Positions 5,741-15,523 of a stretch of 28,840 bases of DNA are shown in pieces; within the stretch, counting starts at the first letter, position 1, and each line of letters opens with the position of its first letter. The notes beneath the pieces were generated by a model. The model was not told where the DNA came from, did no database searches, and saw nothing but the letters and a program-made list of their open reading frames with translations. The stretch comes from a virus. A program made the position numbers and the translations under genes. The DNA lies in the IMG/VR virus record IMGVR_UViG_3300034523_000150, positions 1-28,840 of that record; one strand, written 5' to 3'.

Positions 5741-7456
5741 CTATTCATACCATCCAAGCCCAAGGATGAAGAGTCTAAGTTTTTCCGCAACAGCAGCTCT
5801 GGCAGTTGCATTCATGTGCGCTGAATTATCAATGGTCAGGGATGGCGGAATGTTCCCCATCGCCTGTTGATCCAAATCATCCTGAGTTGGAGTTATTCCG
5901 GTATCAGTCCATATTTCGCTTCCGGTCAAATACTCGGCAAGCTCGAAGAACTGCGCCCCGTATCTGGCTCTGTTAGCCGCGTTTACCGTAATAATGGCGA
6001 CGGACGCTGGGCTCCCTGGAACAGTTCCAACATTGGGGAACTGACTGAAGACAATGGCCCTTTTGTTTAAGGGCGAAAGGTAGTTGTAACAGGTGTCAAT
6101 CCGATCAATGATGCCAGCCGTGTCTAGCGCCTGGTTTATGTCATTCTTGCCAGGGTAAATGAATGTGACATCCGCCCGATGATCCGCCCCCATGATGGGG
6201 CTGAACGCGTACTCGCCCGGGCTAACGACCTCATCACCAGCGCCGGTCCGTGTGAATGTGAAAACCTGACTCGTTGATGTGATTCTGCCAAGTACGCCAT
6301 TCAGGTACCCGTCGGTTGGCTTGAATGATGCGCTTGGTCTCACGTTGCTACATGAGAGCTCAACCGAAGCCCCGACTGTTGCAGGTATTGATCCGCCGAC
6401 AACGGTCATCATCGCTGGAATGGCGCCCATCCTAGCGGCGACATGCGTTGAAAGTTCACTACCCTGGCCACCGTTGTAGTAGGTGGCACCGAAACTTTGA
6501 GCAAGATCGCCAAGCTCGTGGAACTGAGCAATTGTGGACGACCCCCACCCTGCCCAACTCAGCATGTTTGTGAGTATTGGTACTACCTCGCCGTCTTTGT
6601 TGACATAGGTATCAGTGCCAAGGATTTTGTATGTGGTTCCTCGCTTGTCAGGCGCGTAGTAGAGCTTCTTGAACGGTTTAAGAATCATGGGCCCAAGGCG
6701 TTTAGCCCAGCGCACCATTACGAATTCGGCCATTTGACCGTCTGAAGACCGCACAGCCAGATCTGTCAGTTTTCCGTACTTGTCGACGATGGCAAACAGC
6801 ATGCCGGGAAAGCCACGGAGCACAGTTCCAAGCCGCTCGCGGATCAAGTGCAAGGACCAATCCGTTGGACCGCCATCGCTCGCCCGAACACCAAGCCAGG
6901 TCAGGCGCCTCAGAAAGTCTATGAATTGGAAGAGTCGCTTCTCTCCTTCGCCAGGGACGCTTTCAATTTTCGAGCGCGCCGGATCATTGGCCAGCGCATC
7001 CAGCTTCGACGAAGATGCTGGCTGCTCTTGAAACCTGATCCATGCTCCAGCCGACAGGCTCCAGAAGTACCATCCATTGAGACTCTCATCGGGGTCTGCG
7101 TCCACGATGCCGACAACCGCATCGCGAGTTTGAGGCATGCCGAGCAGTTCTTCATACGTGTCGGCATGCTTGTTGTTCAGGTCATCGCCCAGATTGGCGG
7201 CCGTTTCCTGCATTTCCTCAATGGCCGCGTCCGCCGTCGAGTTGACGGCCTCCTTGGCAGCGTTGACGGTTGGGTCTATCTGGGCCTTCGTGTCGATAAC
7301 AATATTGTGAAATGCCTGAACCGTGTATCGATCTCGCTCGAAACGATCTTTGGCAGTTTCCTCCAGGCTGTTCATGATCTCGTCGAGGATGAGCGCGTTA
7401 TCGTTCAGGTCCCGCGGGTCATTGCTAGGTGCCGGGTTGTTTGTGTTGTGGCGCAT
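5741..7456 (-). CDS. Tail fibre with SGNH-hydrolase-like domain
   Basis: This encodes 571 residues starting MRHNTNNPAP. The start is fixed by CCGGAGA just upstream. The N-terminal 100 residues are helical with an alanine-rich coiled coil (DPTVNAAKEAVNSTADAAIEE), fitting virion attachment. A middle domain (about 100-290) is unassigned. From about 295 the blocks of an SGNH/GDSL esterase appear: GWGSST (Ser306/Ser307), the YYNGGQG glycine block near 330, GKND at 436-439 and DNSAH at 543-547 with the catalytic-type Asp and His. The usual Asp of GDS is a serine here. Such phage domains deacetylate or cleave surface polysaccharide. The gene is preceded by a terminator hairpin. Confidence 0.8.
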   Translation of the reverse strand: MRHNTNNPAPSNDPRDLNDNALILDEIMNSLEETAKDRFERDRYTVQAFHNIVIDTKAQIDPTVNAAKEAVNSTADAAIEEMQETAANLGDDLNNKHADTYEELLGMPQTRDAVVGIVDADPDESLNGWYFWSLSAGAWIRFQEQPASSSKLDALANDPARSKIESVPGEGEKRLFQFIDFLRRLTWLGVRASDGGPTDWSLHLIRERLGTVLRGFPGMLFAIVDKYGKLTDLAVRSSDGQMAEFVMVRWAKRLGPMILKPFKKLYYAPDKRGTTYKILGTDTYVNKDGEVVPILTNMLSWAGWGSSTIAQFHELGDLAQSFGATYYNGGQGSELSTHVAARMGAIPAMMTVVGGSIPATVGASVELSCSNVRPSASFKPTDGYLNGVLGRITSTSQVFTFTRTGAGDEVVSPGEYAFSPIMGADHRADVTFIYPGKNDINQALDTAGIIDRIDTCYNYLSPLNKRAIVFSQFPNVGTVPGSPASVAIITVNAANRARYGAQFFELAEYLTGSEIWTDTGITPTQDDLDQQAMGNIPPSLTIDNSAHMNATARAAVAEKLRLFILGLGWYE

Positions 7457-7469
7457 GGGATCTCCGGGC

Positions 7470-7494
7470 AAAAAAAGGCCCGCACTGGGCGGGC
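7470..7494 (-). terminator. Terminator hairpin joined to the tail-fibre RBS
   Basis: On the minus strand GCCCGC, loop CCAGT and GCGGGC are followed by CTTTTTTTGCCCGGAGA and then the fibre ATG at 7456. It separates the TipJ hub gene (stop at 7513) from the fibre gene and belongs to the recurring hairpin family. Confidence 0.8.
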
Positions 7495-7512
7495 TTGCTC
7501 GACAGGGTCCGG

Positions 7513-10500
7513 TCAAGCCGGCGGGAATTGGTCGTCGTAGGTGTAAACGCGGGCATCGTAGGGCATGCCCTTCATGGACACGTTCCCGTTTTGACCGGGG
7601 TCAGAACTGGTGATCAACACCGGATATGCCCATCTGGATGCAGGCCCAAACAGGATGTGCGGCGGCTCCAGTGGGCCATCGACTACGGGCATGAAATCGA
7701 GCGCGTCTACACGGACCGTGTACTGATCCACCTGCGTGGCGGTCCACGGCCCAGACAGCGTGCCGTCCAGCTTGCGCACGCCAATCAGGTGCTCGCCGCC
7801 TGCGCTGAAATCCAATGGCTCTGATGCGATCAACATGGTCCCCAACCCGGTAACCTGGAAGTCCAGCAAGATTGCACTCTGGCAACGCTTTGGGGCGTCA
7901 TCTGCGACGGCTGCGAAGCTGAGGTAGCCGCTGTTGCTGCCGTCCATCTCGGTTTCCCAGGTGTATGTATCGGTTCTGAACTTCTGGTGGCCGCGCCGGC
8001 GCATGCCGATGCGCCAGGCCCTGGTCCTGTCGCTGATTCCAGGCATTTTGACCTTCTCGACCTTGTTGCCCAGGTCACCGGGCCAACGGCACTCGACCGT
8101 CTCCCATGCCCAAGTGGTGCGCGAGAAGAACTCCACATCCACCCCGTCGAAGTCGTTGATCGACGGCATGGCGCCGCTGATCTTCAGCATCTTGGTCATG
8201 TTCTGTGGCGAGTAGGTCTGGGTTTTCGGGCCGTAGGTCACATCGAACGCGGCGCGGGCACTGTCACGAACCGGGCGCAGCAGGCCCCGGAAAGTCACAA
8301 GTTCCGCGAAGCCGCAGGCCAAAGCGTTGTTCACCATGTCCTTGACGGTGATCGTCGAATCCAGCGTCTCGTCGTAGGTGTCACCCCTCGCTACACACAG
8401 ATCGTGGAAGGCGTGCCATTCAGGCAGATCAAGGTCTTCATTGGTGTAACCGCGCTGTTTGAGCTGGTGGATGCACCAAGGGGCGATATCCCGGGTAGGG
8501 CCCTTGCTCGCATCCATAAGCGGCAAGATGCGGGTTGCTTCAACATTCACCTGACTCTCGGACTGCGCAGATAGCCTGTCACCACCCCTGATGTTGCAGG
8601 TCATCACAGTCAAACCGGGATAGCTGATGGGGGAGTTCAGCATGCGCCCACGCAGATCTGTCCAGGTGGCATCGTCGCGGGCTTCGTCGTTTATCCGCCC
8701 TGGGCGATCTTTGTACAGTTTTCGCACGCGGGCCTCTGCGCGCATCGCATAGGGCAGGAAGATCCTCTCAGTGAAACCCTGAGCGTCCAGCGAGCCGCCA
8801 ATTTTCTCCAGTTCAATGACAGTCCATGCTCCGGCCACGTCCATGTCTCGGTACTCGAACACGTAGTAGGTCGGAATCTCGTATATCTGCCCTTCCCGGC
8901 CGATACCAGCCAAGCCGTTGGCGTAGGTGACCGTCCACTCCAGTTCGGTGACCTTCTCGTTCTCCGGGCAGCAGGCAAATGGCCCCCGGTATCCGCCCTG
9001 CAGGTTTGAAGCGTCCAGCGTAATGAGGCCGTTCACCGTCTGCATGGCGTTGAAGCCAGGCCAGCCAGCGTCAGTCGAGCCAGAGGAGGTCAGGCGCTCC
9101 ACCTCGAGCAGGCTGGTGCTGAAGGCCGTGATCCGGTAACGCAGCCCGCGTGGGCCGATGGTTGCCAGCCCCTGCCCCAGCGCCAGGCCGACCACCGGTG
9201 CACCACCGTCATAATCCAGCGTCATTTCCGCTGGCTGCTCTGGAGTGCCGCTAGTGGTTGCTGCACCGGTGACACCTACCGGGGAGGAGCCGAGGATGGT
9301 TGAAGCACCGGTGGCAGAGATGGCCTGGCCACTAAACGGTGTCAATTCCACGAAACGCAACCGACCACTGCTCTGCTGAGCCTCGAACGGCAATCCGCTG
9401 AGCTGAGTGTTCAGCGCTGCTACCAGGCCAGCCAGATCGGTTGTGGCCGTGGTCAGCGTGACGGGATAGGTAGAGCTTCCGCGCACCAGGTTGAAGGTGA
9501 GCGGCGTGACGTTGAAGTCGTAGCGAGTTGGCGCCGCCGATCCGGTGCGTGTCGATGCTGCGCCAGGGTTGGCCGGTACCGCCGGTGTGTATGGGGTGTA
9601 GCTGTGCACCACGTACAACCCCGCGTTCGCACCCGCTACCTCGATGAGCATGCCCGCCGTGGGGTTCAGCATTTCCAGCGGGCCACGGATGATGTCGCGT
9701 CCGGCACCGCCGTCGATCACCGTGTAGGTGTAAGGCGCAAGCACGCGGATGATGATCCCGTTCGACCAGTCGGCCGGGAACTGGCCTGAGCCCGCCGGAA
9801 CGCTGATGGTGTCGCCAACGAACTGGTAGGCAGAGGCCGTGGCCGAACGGGTGAGCTCGGTAGCCATCGTCAGTTCCAAACCGGCCGAACCGCTCGAGCT
9901 GGCCCCTACCTCTGGCACGTTGAACCAGTTGATGTGAGCCGGATCTGCCGAAAGGTCAGCACCTGGCGGGTAGATCGTGAACGAAGCGTCTGCGCCGAGG
10001 GATATCAGTGGGGTTTCGCCAACCTTCACCTTGGTCGATGGGACTTCGTATTCGCCCTCACCGATGTAGAGCAGCATTTCGACGCGCTGGTCACGGGGAG
10101 CCAGGTGGTATCGGCGTGGTTGGGTCAGATACGACGGGTAAACCCGCTGGTGGCCGGCGATCTGCCGCACCGGGTCGCCCAGCTTGACCTTGTTGCCCTT
10201 GGCGCTGGCCTCGGTCAGTGGGTCGCCCTGCTGGGTGCCGGCGCTGGATGGCATGCCGGGCATCTTGGGCATGATCGACTTCAGCACCGCCTTGGCGCCT
10301 TTGAACAGGGCGAAGGTGATGGAGAATGGATCGGTGCCCTTCGGCTCGCGGTAGATCTGCAGCAAGTCGGCAGGCTTGAACTTCACCTTGTGCCACAGGT
10401 GATGCTCGATCACCTCATCATTGAGGACAACGCTGATTGGCGGGCTTTCCCGGCGCTCGTAGGACGGGGCCAGGGATTTCAGCCACGCCTCAATGGTCAT

Positions 10501-10569
10501 GCGGCGGTCGGTCTTCCAGGTGCCGAGCGGCGCCGTGTTGCTCAGCTTGTTCGGGTAAAATTCGATCAT
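7513..10569 (-). CDS. Tail tip hub, lambda J / TipJ family
   Basis: This encodes 1018 residues starting MIEFYPNKLS. The start overlaps the stop of the C40 peptidase gene (ATGA). The N-terminal 110 residues (SVVLNDEVIEHHLW ... KPADLLQIYREP ... FALFKGAKAVLKSI) resemble the beta-grasp tail assembly protein gpI. Beta-rich modules follow, and then the conserved hub region, with FEYRDMDVAGAWTVIEL, a long helical part DMVNNALACGFAELV ... LRPVRDSARAAFDVTYG, and a C-terminal beta region. Length and position match TipJ-type host-specificity proteins, which form the central baseplate hub and contact the host. No separate gpI gene is present. Confidence 0.88.
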   Translation of the reverse strand: MIEFYPNKLSNTAPLGTWKTDRRMTIEAWLKSLAPSYERRESPPISVVLNDEVIEHHLWHKVKFKPADLLQIYREPKGTDPFSITFALFKGAKAVLKSIMPKMPGMPSSAGTQQGDPLTEASAKGNKVKLGDPVRQIAGHQRVYPSYLTQPRRYHLAPRDQRVEMLLYIGEGEYEVPSTKVKVGETPLISLGADASFTIYPPGADLSADPAHINWFNVPEVGASSSGSAGLELTMATELTRSATASAYQFVGDTISVPAGSGQFPADWSNGIIIRVLAPYTYTVIDGGAGRDIIRGPLEMLNPTAGMLIEVAGANAGLYVVHSYTPYTPAVPANPGAASTRTGSAAPTRYDFNVTPLTFNLVRGSSTYPVTLTTATTDLAGLVAALNTQLSGLPFEAQQSSGRLRFVELTPFSGQAISATGASTILGSSPVGVTGAATTSGTPEQPAEMTLDYDGGAPVVGLALGQGLATIGPRGLRYRITAFSTSLLEVERLTSSGSTDAGWPGFNAMQTVNGLITLDASNLQGGYRGPFACCPENEKVTELEWTVTYANGLAGIGREGQIYEIPTYYVFEYRDMDVAGAWTVIELEKIGGSLDAQGFTERIFLPYAMRAEARVRKLYKDRPGRINDEARDDATWTDLRGRMLNSPISYPGLTVMTCNIRGGDRLSAQSESQVNVEATRILPLMDASKGPTRDIAPWCIHQLKQRGYTNEDLDLPEWHAFHDLCVARGDTYDETLDSTITVKDMVNNALACGFAELVTFRGLLRPVRDSARAAFDVTYGPKTQTYSPQNMTKMLKISGAMPSINDFDGVDVEFFSRTTWAWETVECRWPGDLGNKVEKVKMPGISDRTRAWRIGMRRRGHQKFRTDTYTWETEMDGSNSGYLSFAAVADDAPKRCQSAILLDFQVTGLGTMLIASEPLDFSAGGEHLIGVRKLDGTLSGPWTATQVDQYTVRVDALDFMPVVDGPLEPPHILFGPASRWAYPVLITSSDPGQNGNVSMKGMPYDARVYTYDDQFPPA

Positions 10570-10943
10570 CGGTAATACACCACCCTTGGGTGAGCGGCCT
10601 CGAACTCGCCAGTCGTCCGGAGGCATGCGCCGCCGGGGTTTGTGTCCAGCACCTTCAACCTGCCCTCGCTTTCCACCACCACGCCGACATGCAGACACAG
10701 GGAGCCCCGGAACACGGCGGCAATCGCCCCGGGTTCTGGTGCGCACTCCTCCATGCCCTGCCGCAGGTCGTGATAGGCCTCGGTGTTGGCCCTGAGCTTG
10801 TTCTTGCCCACGGCACCGAGGCTTGGCAGCAGCGGCAGGCCGAACAGCTCATGGCGCACGGCGATGCACAGCCCCCAGCAATCGAAGGCAATAGGCCCCC
10901 GTGCACCCTCGCGATACGGGGCGCGCATGAATTTCTCGATCAT
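10566..10943 (-). CDS. NlpC/P60 (C40) tail-tip peptidase
   Basis: This encodes 125 residues. The catalytic cysteine is in FDCWGLC (Cys22) and the histidine in CLHVGVVV (His85), the normal spacing for C40 peptidases, with a polar third residue expected in the following strand. It corresponds to the C-terminal half of lambda gpK. These proteins assemble at the tail tip and are thought to cut peptidoglycan cross-links during DNA entry. It follows the DUF1833 gene by 2 bases and overlaps the hub start. A second ATG lies at codon 6. Neither start has a strong ribosome binding site, so coupling to the upstream gene is likely. Confidence 0.9.
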   Translation of the reverse strand: MIEKFMRAPYREGARGPIAFDCWGLCIAVRHELFGLPLLPSLGAVGKNKLRANTEAYHDLRQGMEECAPEPGAIAAVFRGSLCLHVGVVVESEGRLKVLDTNPGGACLRTTGEFEAAHPRVVYYR

Positions 10944-10945
10944 GG

Positions 10946-11425
10946 TCAGATGTACTTCAGGCCTGGTGCTAAGGATGTGGTCAGGATGGTGCGGAGACCG
11001 TTGGTATTGAGCAGGTCGAAGAAGCCGGCGGTGAGCTTGGCCACGTCGTCCTCATACTCCCGGCTGAGGAGCGTCATGCGGTACCGCTCTTGCGGGAACG
11101 ACAGGTCTTCGGCAAGGTAGCGGCGGAAGGTGATGATGAAGCGGTCGTCGGCTGCCTTCGCATCCTCCACGACCTCCTGCACCTCTCCGGTCACGTTGTC
11201 CAGGCCGAGCACCAGGTTCTGGAACGCGCTGTTGTCGTTCTTGGGCAGGGCCAGGTCCATGGCCATCGCAATGAACGTCAGCGTGCGGCCGTCCTCGGTT
11301 GTGCACACCCGGTCTTCCCATCCCGAGCAGTACAGGTGGGAGACTGTGCCGCCCTCCTTCCTGGCTTCGATGGTGTCGACCAATTCGCCCCTGCCCGAGG
11401 CATAACACTCCTCGATTAGGCTCAT
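10946..11425 (-). CDS. DUF1833 tail-tip protein (lambda L position)
   Basis: This encodes 159 residues starting MSLIEECYAS. The sequence fits the DUF1833 family: an N-terminal segment naming the tail protein, a central FIITFRRYLAEDLSFPQERYRM region, and a C-terminal LLNTNGLRTILTTSLAPGLKYI. In lambda-like tails the equivalent gpL lies between the M-like protein and the K-like peptidase and helps form the tip below the tape measure. There is one notable cysteine pair (LYCSGWEDRVC). The ATG overlaps the stop of the preceding gene (ATGA at 11425-11422). The function is assigned by position and family resemblance. Confidence 0.75.
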   Translation of the reverse strand: MSLIEECYASGRGELVDTIEARKEGGTVSHLYCSGWEDRVCTTEDGRTLTFIAMAMDLALPKNDNSAFQNLVLGLDNVTGEVQEVVEDAKAADDRFIITFRRYLAEDLSFPQERYRMTLLSREYEDDVAKLTAGFFDLLNTNGLRTILTTSLAPGLKYI

Positions 11426-11874
11426 GCTTCAGGCCACTCCACGTTGATCGCCACGTCGATGATGTTTTTGTTGAGCCAGTACTGCGGGAACTGCTCCCAG
11501 CCATCTGGGATCAGCGGACGCTCCTTCAGCTGGACCACTGCCGAGTAGCGCCAGCGAGTGATCTGCGTCAGGTCGGGTCCGGCAGGGATGCTCTTGAAGT
11601 GAGCCTGGTAAGTCGTGAAACCGGCAGGCGTCTGCAGCTGGATCTCGAACCACTCCATGCCGTTGTTGATGGTGCGGGCATACCAGGCCTCGAACAGCCC
11701 AGCCTCGGCCTGGCTGAAGTTGAAGTTGAAGCGCACCTCGGTCGGGACGTAGCGGTGCCGAACCCGGTACCGCGTCCGCCCGGTGACCATCTGCGTTGCC
11801 CGCATCGGATCAACCGTGCTCAGGCCATACCCCTCCTGCAGAGGAAGTGGCAATTCTGCCGGGTATTGAATCAT
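11422..11874 (-). CDS. Minor tail protein, lambda M position
   Basis: This encodes 150 residues starting MIQYPAELPL. It is a beta-rich small protein with conserved-looking YRVRHRYVPTEVRFNFNFSQ, FEAWYARTINNGMEWFEIQL and a C-terminal segment with WEQFPQYWLNKN. This type lies directly after the tape measure in many lambda-like tails and forms part of the distal tail. GAGGAACGGC lies before the ATG, and only 12 bases separate it from the tape measure stop. Its last codons overlap the DUF1833 gene. The specific family name is uncertain, while the tail-tip assignment by position is firm. Confidence 0.72.
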   Translation of the reverse strand: MIQYPAELPLPLQEGYGLSTVDPMRATQMVTGRTRYRVRHRYVPTEVRFNFNFSQAEAGLFEAWYARTINNGMEWFEIQLQTPAGFTTYQAHFKSIPAGPDLTQITRWRYSAVVQLKERPLIPDGWEQFPQYWLNKNIIDVAINVEWPEA

Positions 11875-11886
11875 TGCCGTTCCTCG

Positions 11887-14800
11887 TTAGGAGCCAGTTC
11901 GTCGGGACCCGTATGCGCCCTCATATGCATCCACCACTTGCCCGTAGCCAGAGGAGAACTGACCGGCTACTTCCTCAACGGCTGCCTTGACGATCACGTC
12001 GATATCGCCGTTGGATCGCTGGCGGGTCTCGACCTGGCTGCTGGTGTAGTTGTGGACGTTGATGTTCTGCTGGAACCCGGCCGCACCAGATGAACCGGAC
12101 TGGCCTTTTGAGTTGCCGGCCATGCGCGCCGCAGTGATCGGCGTGACGTTGCCAGTGCGCAGCCCCTCTACCGCAGATACGCCACCGAAACGCCGGATAT
12201 CCTCCTGGGACCAGACCACTTCTCCCTTGTGCACCACGCCGGCCGGCTCATACTTCCCGCCAGAACCGGTGTAACCGCCCTCCGAGAAGCCTTTGAGCAG
12301 GGCATATGCAGCGACCAGCGCAGTACCACCTACCACGGCGGCAGCACCGAAAGTACCGATCGACGCTGTCAATGCGGCAGGAGCCCAGGACGCCAGGGTT
12401 TCCGCTGCGGCCGCCAGGTTGGCGGCCAGTACGGTACCGATCGACGACAGGCTGCTGGCGGTAGTTACCGCGTCCGTGGTCAGCTTGGCCGTGGTTTTGA
12501 CGCCCTCTGCTGCAACGGTCTCGGTAGCCTCCATCTTGATCCCGGCAAGCTTGAGGGCCTGCATGACCAGGAACCGGGCCGTGATGTCAGCGAATGCCGT
12601 CAGCATCGAGTTGGCGATAGTGCCGGCCAGGTTGCCGAACGCATCGCCGAGGCTTTCCGTGCCCTTGACCATCCCTTGGATGCTGCTGGAGATAGACGAG
12701 GTGGTATCTCCAAGGATTGACTCGGTAGCCTGCCTGGCCTGCTCGTTGTAGTTGGTGGCGATGTCGACGTAGTTCTGCCACGACTCCGAAACACCGATCA
12801 GCCACTCGCCGCGCATCGCATCCTGCGCGGCGTAGTAGTTCTGCTGGTCAGCCATGCGCGTGGCCAGGGCGGCACGCAGCGCCTCGGTCTCGCCCTTGTA
12901 CAGATCGGTGTCGGCAGTCGTCGGGTTGTCGATCCGGTTGTAGTCGCGGGTCAGCTTGTCCAGCTGCTTCTGATAGTCCTGACGGATTTTCAGATCTTCC
13001 TGGAGGCGCCGACGCAACCGGTCGCTCTGCCCTGCCCCAGCCAACTCTACTTCCTGCCCCTCGCGCGACAGTTCAAGCTGGGACTGCAGGTTCTCCCTGA
13101 ACGCCTTCAGCTTGGCCTCGTTCTCGAAGCGCTCCTTGGTCAGCTGGTTGGCCTTCTCAAGCTCAGCGTTCTGCTTCTGCTGGGCCAGGTTCAGCTCAGC
13201 CATCGCTAGCACCTGCTTCTGCGACGTAGTGAGGGTTTTCTTCTCCTTGAGGTTGGCGATCTCGGTTTCGAGCTCGATAAGCTTCTTGGCTTCGGTGCCG
13301 AGTTTCTGGGTCTGGTCGATCTCGCCGGCAATGACGCGGCTCTGCTGTTGCAGGACGGCGTAGCGCTGGCGGGCCTCGTCCAGCATGCGCTGGCCGGCGT
13401 CGTCGCGGACTGCAGGTGTTTTGGGGTCCTTGAACTGATCCGCAATGTTCGCCTTCACCCTTGCTACGGTGTCAGGCGCCAGGCGCGAATCGCTAGGGTT
13501 GTTCTTGCGGATGACCTCCAGGGACTTCTCGTACTCTTTGAGGGCTTCAGTACGCTTCTTTGCGTTGGTCCATGCGGACTTCTCAAGCGCATCCACCTTG
13601 GCCATGGCCTTAACGGTACGGTCGTTGGCGTCCGATTCGTCCTTATCGAGCTTGGCAATCTCCTCCTGCGCAGATTTCTTGTCTTTCAGGAACTGGAGCT
13701 CGTCGGTGTAGAACTCGACCATCTTGTCTTTGTCTTGGAAGAACCCGACGTCCCCCCTTTGGGCGCTGGCCAGATTCGCCTGGGCCTGCGCAATGTCATC
13801 GTCGATGTTTGCGCGTCCGATGTCCTTGAGCCGGTCAGCGGCTCTAGCGACAGCGTTGTAACCCCTCTCCCAGAAACTCAGGTTTTCGATGATCTTGGGC
13901 GTTCTGTTGTTGATTGCATCAGCGAAAGCGTCAGTGGCCAGCTTCACCGCATCAGCGTGCTTTCCCTGCTGCTCAAGAGCGGTGATCTGGGCGTAAACCG
14001 ACGCTGTAAGGTAGTGGTACTGGGTGTTGAGAGCAGCGGACGCCTTCACCGGCTCGTCGGCCAGTTTGGCGAACTCAGCAACCGTGTCGGACACTGCTTT
14101 GCCAGTCGCTTCCTTCATCGACACTGCTGCTTGGGCTACCTGCTGGAAGCTTTCGCCAGCGATCTTGCCGCCGCCTGCTATTTCAGCCAGAGCGGCCGCC
14201 GCAGCCCCGGTAGAGCCTACCGTGGAGCTGATTTGTCGCGCCATGGTGCCAAGCTGGTCTGATGTAACGCCCGCTGAGTTACCAGTGAGGATCAACGAGT
14301 CGTTGAACTTGTCGGCCTCCTCGGAACCCTTGTAGAAAGCGAAACCCAGCGCAGCCGCGGTTGCTATCGCCACATTAAGCGGGGTGACCAGGCTGAGCAA
14401 ATACCCACCCAAAGCCTTAGATGCCTCTCCAATGCCGCCGAACATGTCCTTCAGTTGGCCGCCCTGTTGTAGCGCAACCATGGTTATTGGTTGCCCGGCA
14501 GCTATGGATGTGAAGATGTCGGTTACCTGCGCGGGAACCATGCGCAGCGCTGCTGCGTTCTGCTTCGCAGTGTTTCCCGTTCTGTTTAGGCTTTCGTCGA
14601 AACCGCCCAGCGCAGCCCTAGACTGGTCAATCCTGGCCTTGTAGGTCGAGAAGGTTTCCGCATCCAAGTTCCCCAGCTTTTTCTGCTGAGCCAGCTTTCG
14701 CTCTTGCTCATCCAGCTTGCTCAACGCTCTGGTCGTAGGGTCAATACTGGCCAGAAGGTCTTCCAAGCTTTCGACCTGACTGGCTGTGGCAGCCTCAGCT

Positions 14801-15462
14801 AGTTTCGTAGCAGTAGTCACCTTTTGAGTGGAATCAGCAAGGCGGACCTGGCTCGAAGACAGGACCATATTGCCGGACAGCAGGCCCTGCTCGGCTTCGG
14901 ATAAGCCGGTAGCCACGTTGGCCAGGTTTCGCTGATCCTGTGCTGCTCGAACGGAGGCGTCAGCGATCGCCAGGATCCGTGACCTTGCCTGCTCAGCAGT
15001 TTCACCCACTTCCGCCTGAGCTCGGGAAACGCCAGCCAGCGAGCCCAGGGACTCTTGAATCTTCCTGTTGTAGGCGTCGTACGCTGCGCTGTTTATCTGA
15101 CCAGAGTCTCTGGCTTGGGCAAGAGCTGCTTCCTGTGCTGCGAGGTCGTTGAGCTTCTTGGTGAGCGGATCAATCTTCCCCAGCAAGCTGTCGAGCTCTT
15201 TGCGCTGGTTGGCAGCCGCTTTTGCAGCAGCATCAGCACTCCTGGCTGCGGCATCAGTCGCCGAAGAGGCCTTGTCGTTCGCAGCCTGAACCTTGGAGAG
15301 GGCCATCGCAAGATTGGAGTAGTCGCCACCCGATTTGCGCAGAGTGGAGCTTGCCCTGATGCCTGCCTGCTCAAGGGCTTCGAGAGCAGCTCGAACATCA
15401 GTTACTTGCTGCTCTGCGCTGCGACCATCTACCTCCAGCTCCAGGCGGGATTTGAGTGCCAT
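11887..15462 (-). CDS. Tape measure protein
   Basis: This encodes 1191 residues starting [17 protein letters not shown] lies before the ATG at 15462. It sets tail length and is extruded during DNA injection. Most of the protein is long charged coiled coil. Two hydrophobic stretches lie near residues 350-372 ([21 protein letters not shown]) and 1014-1057. The segment [20 protein letters not shown] and the C-terminal [20 protein letters not shown] match the lambda-type tape measure C-terminus. Residues about 90-142 and 232-286 form an internal repeat starting with LLxxIDPxT, about 19 of 53 identical. It is the longest gene here, as expected. Confidence 0.93.
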   Translation of the reverse strand: MALKSRLELEVDGRSAEQQVTDVRAALEALEQAGIRASSTLRKSGGDYSNLAMALSKVQAANDKASSATDAAARSADAAAKAAANQRKELDSLLGKIDPLTKKLNDLAAQEAALAQARDSGQINSAAYDAYNRKIQESLGSLAGVSRAQAEVGETAEQARSRILAIADASVRAAQDQRNLANVATGLSEAEQGLLSGNMVLSSSQVRLADSTQKVTTATKLAEAATASQVESLEDLLASIDPTTRALSKLDEQERKLAQQKKLGNLDAETFSTYKARIDQSRAALGGFDESLNRTGNTAKQNAAALRMVPAQVTDIFTSIAAGQPITMVALQQGGQLKDMFGGIGEASKALGGYLLSLVTPLNVAIATAAALGFAFYKGSEEADKFNDSLILTGNSAGVTSDQLGTMARQISSTVGSTGAAAAALAEIAGGGKIAGESFQQVAQAAVSMKEATGKAVSDTVAEFAKLADEPVKASAALNTQYHYLTASVYAQITALEQQGKHADAVKLATDAFADAINNRTPKIIENLSFWERGYNAVARAADRLKDIGRANIDDDIAQAQANLASAQRGDVGFFQDKDKMVEFYTDELQFLKDKKSAQEEIAKLDKDESDANDRTVKAMAKVDALEKSAWTNAKKRTEALKEYEKSLEVIRKNNPSDSRLAPDTVARVKANIADQFKDPKTPAVRDDAGQRMLDEARQRYAVLQQQSRVIAGEIDQTQKLGTEAKKLIELETEIANLKEKKTLTTSQKQVLAMAELNLAQQKQNAELEKANQLTKERFENEAKLKAFRENLQSQLELSREGQEVELAGAGQSDRLRRRLQEDLKIRQDYQKQLDKLTRDYNRIDNPTTADTDLYKGETEALRAALATRMADQQNYYAAQDAMRGEWLIGVSESWQNYVDIATNYNEQARQATESILGDTTSSISSSIQGMVKGTESLGDAFGNLAGTIANSMLTAFADITARFLVMQALKLAGIKMEATETVAAEGVKTTAKLTTDAVTTASSLSSIGTVLAANLAAAAETLASWAPAALTASIGTFGAAAVVGGTALVAAYALLKGFSEGGYTGSGGKYEPAGVVHKGEVVWSQEDIRRFGGVSAVEGLRTGNVTPITAARMAGNSKGQSGSSGAAGFQQNINVHNYTSSQVETRQRSNGDIDVIVKAAVEEVAGQFSSGYGQVVDAYEGAYGSRRTGS

Positions 15463-15477
15463 GCTTTTCTCCGGGCA

Positions 15478-15502
15478 ACAAAAAACCCGCACTTGGCGGG
15501 TT
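15478..15502 (-). terminator. Terminator hairpin joined to the tape measure RBS
   Basis: On the minus strand AACCCGC, loop CAAGT and GCGGGTT are followed by TTTTGTTGCCCGGAGA and the tape measure ATG at 15462. It lies 22 bases after the stop of the superinfection-immunity-like gene and belongs to the same hairpin family. Confidence 0.8.
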
Positions 15503-15523
15503 TCAGTGTGGTTGTGCTGTTGG

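Noticed and set aside
6848-7540. Plus-strand frame of 230 codons within the fibre gene
   Set aside because: It is the shadow of the fibre N-terminus and crosses a terminator hairpin.
13348-14262. Plus-strand open frame of 304 codons within the tape measure
   Set aside because: It is antisense to a continuous coiled-coil gene, with no start signal and no recognisable domain.
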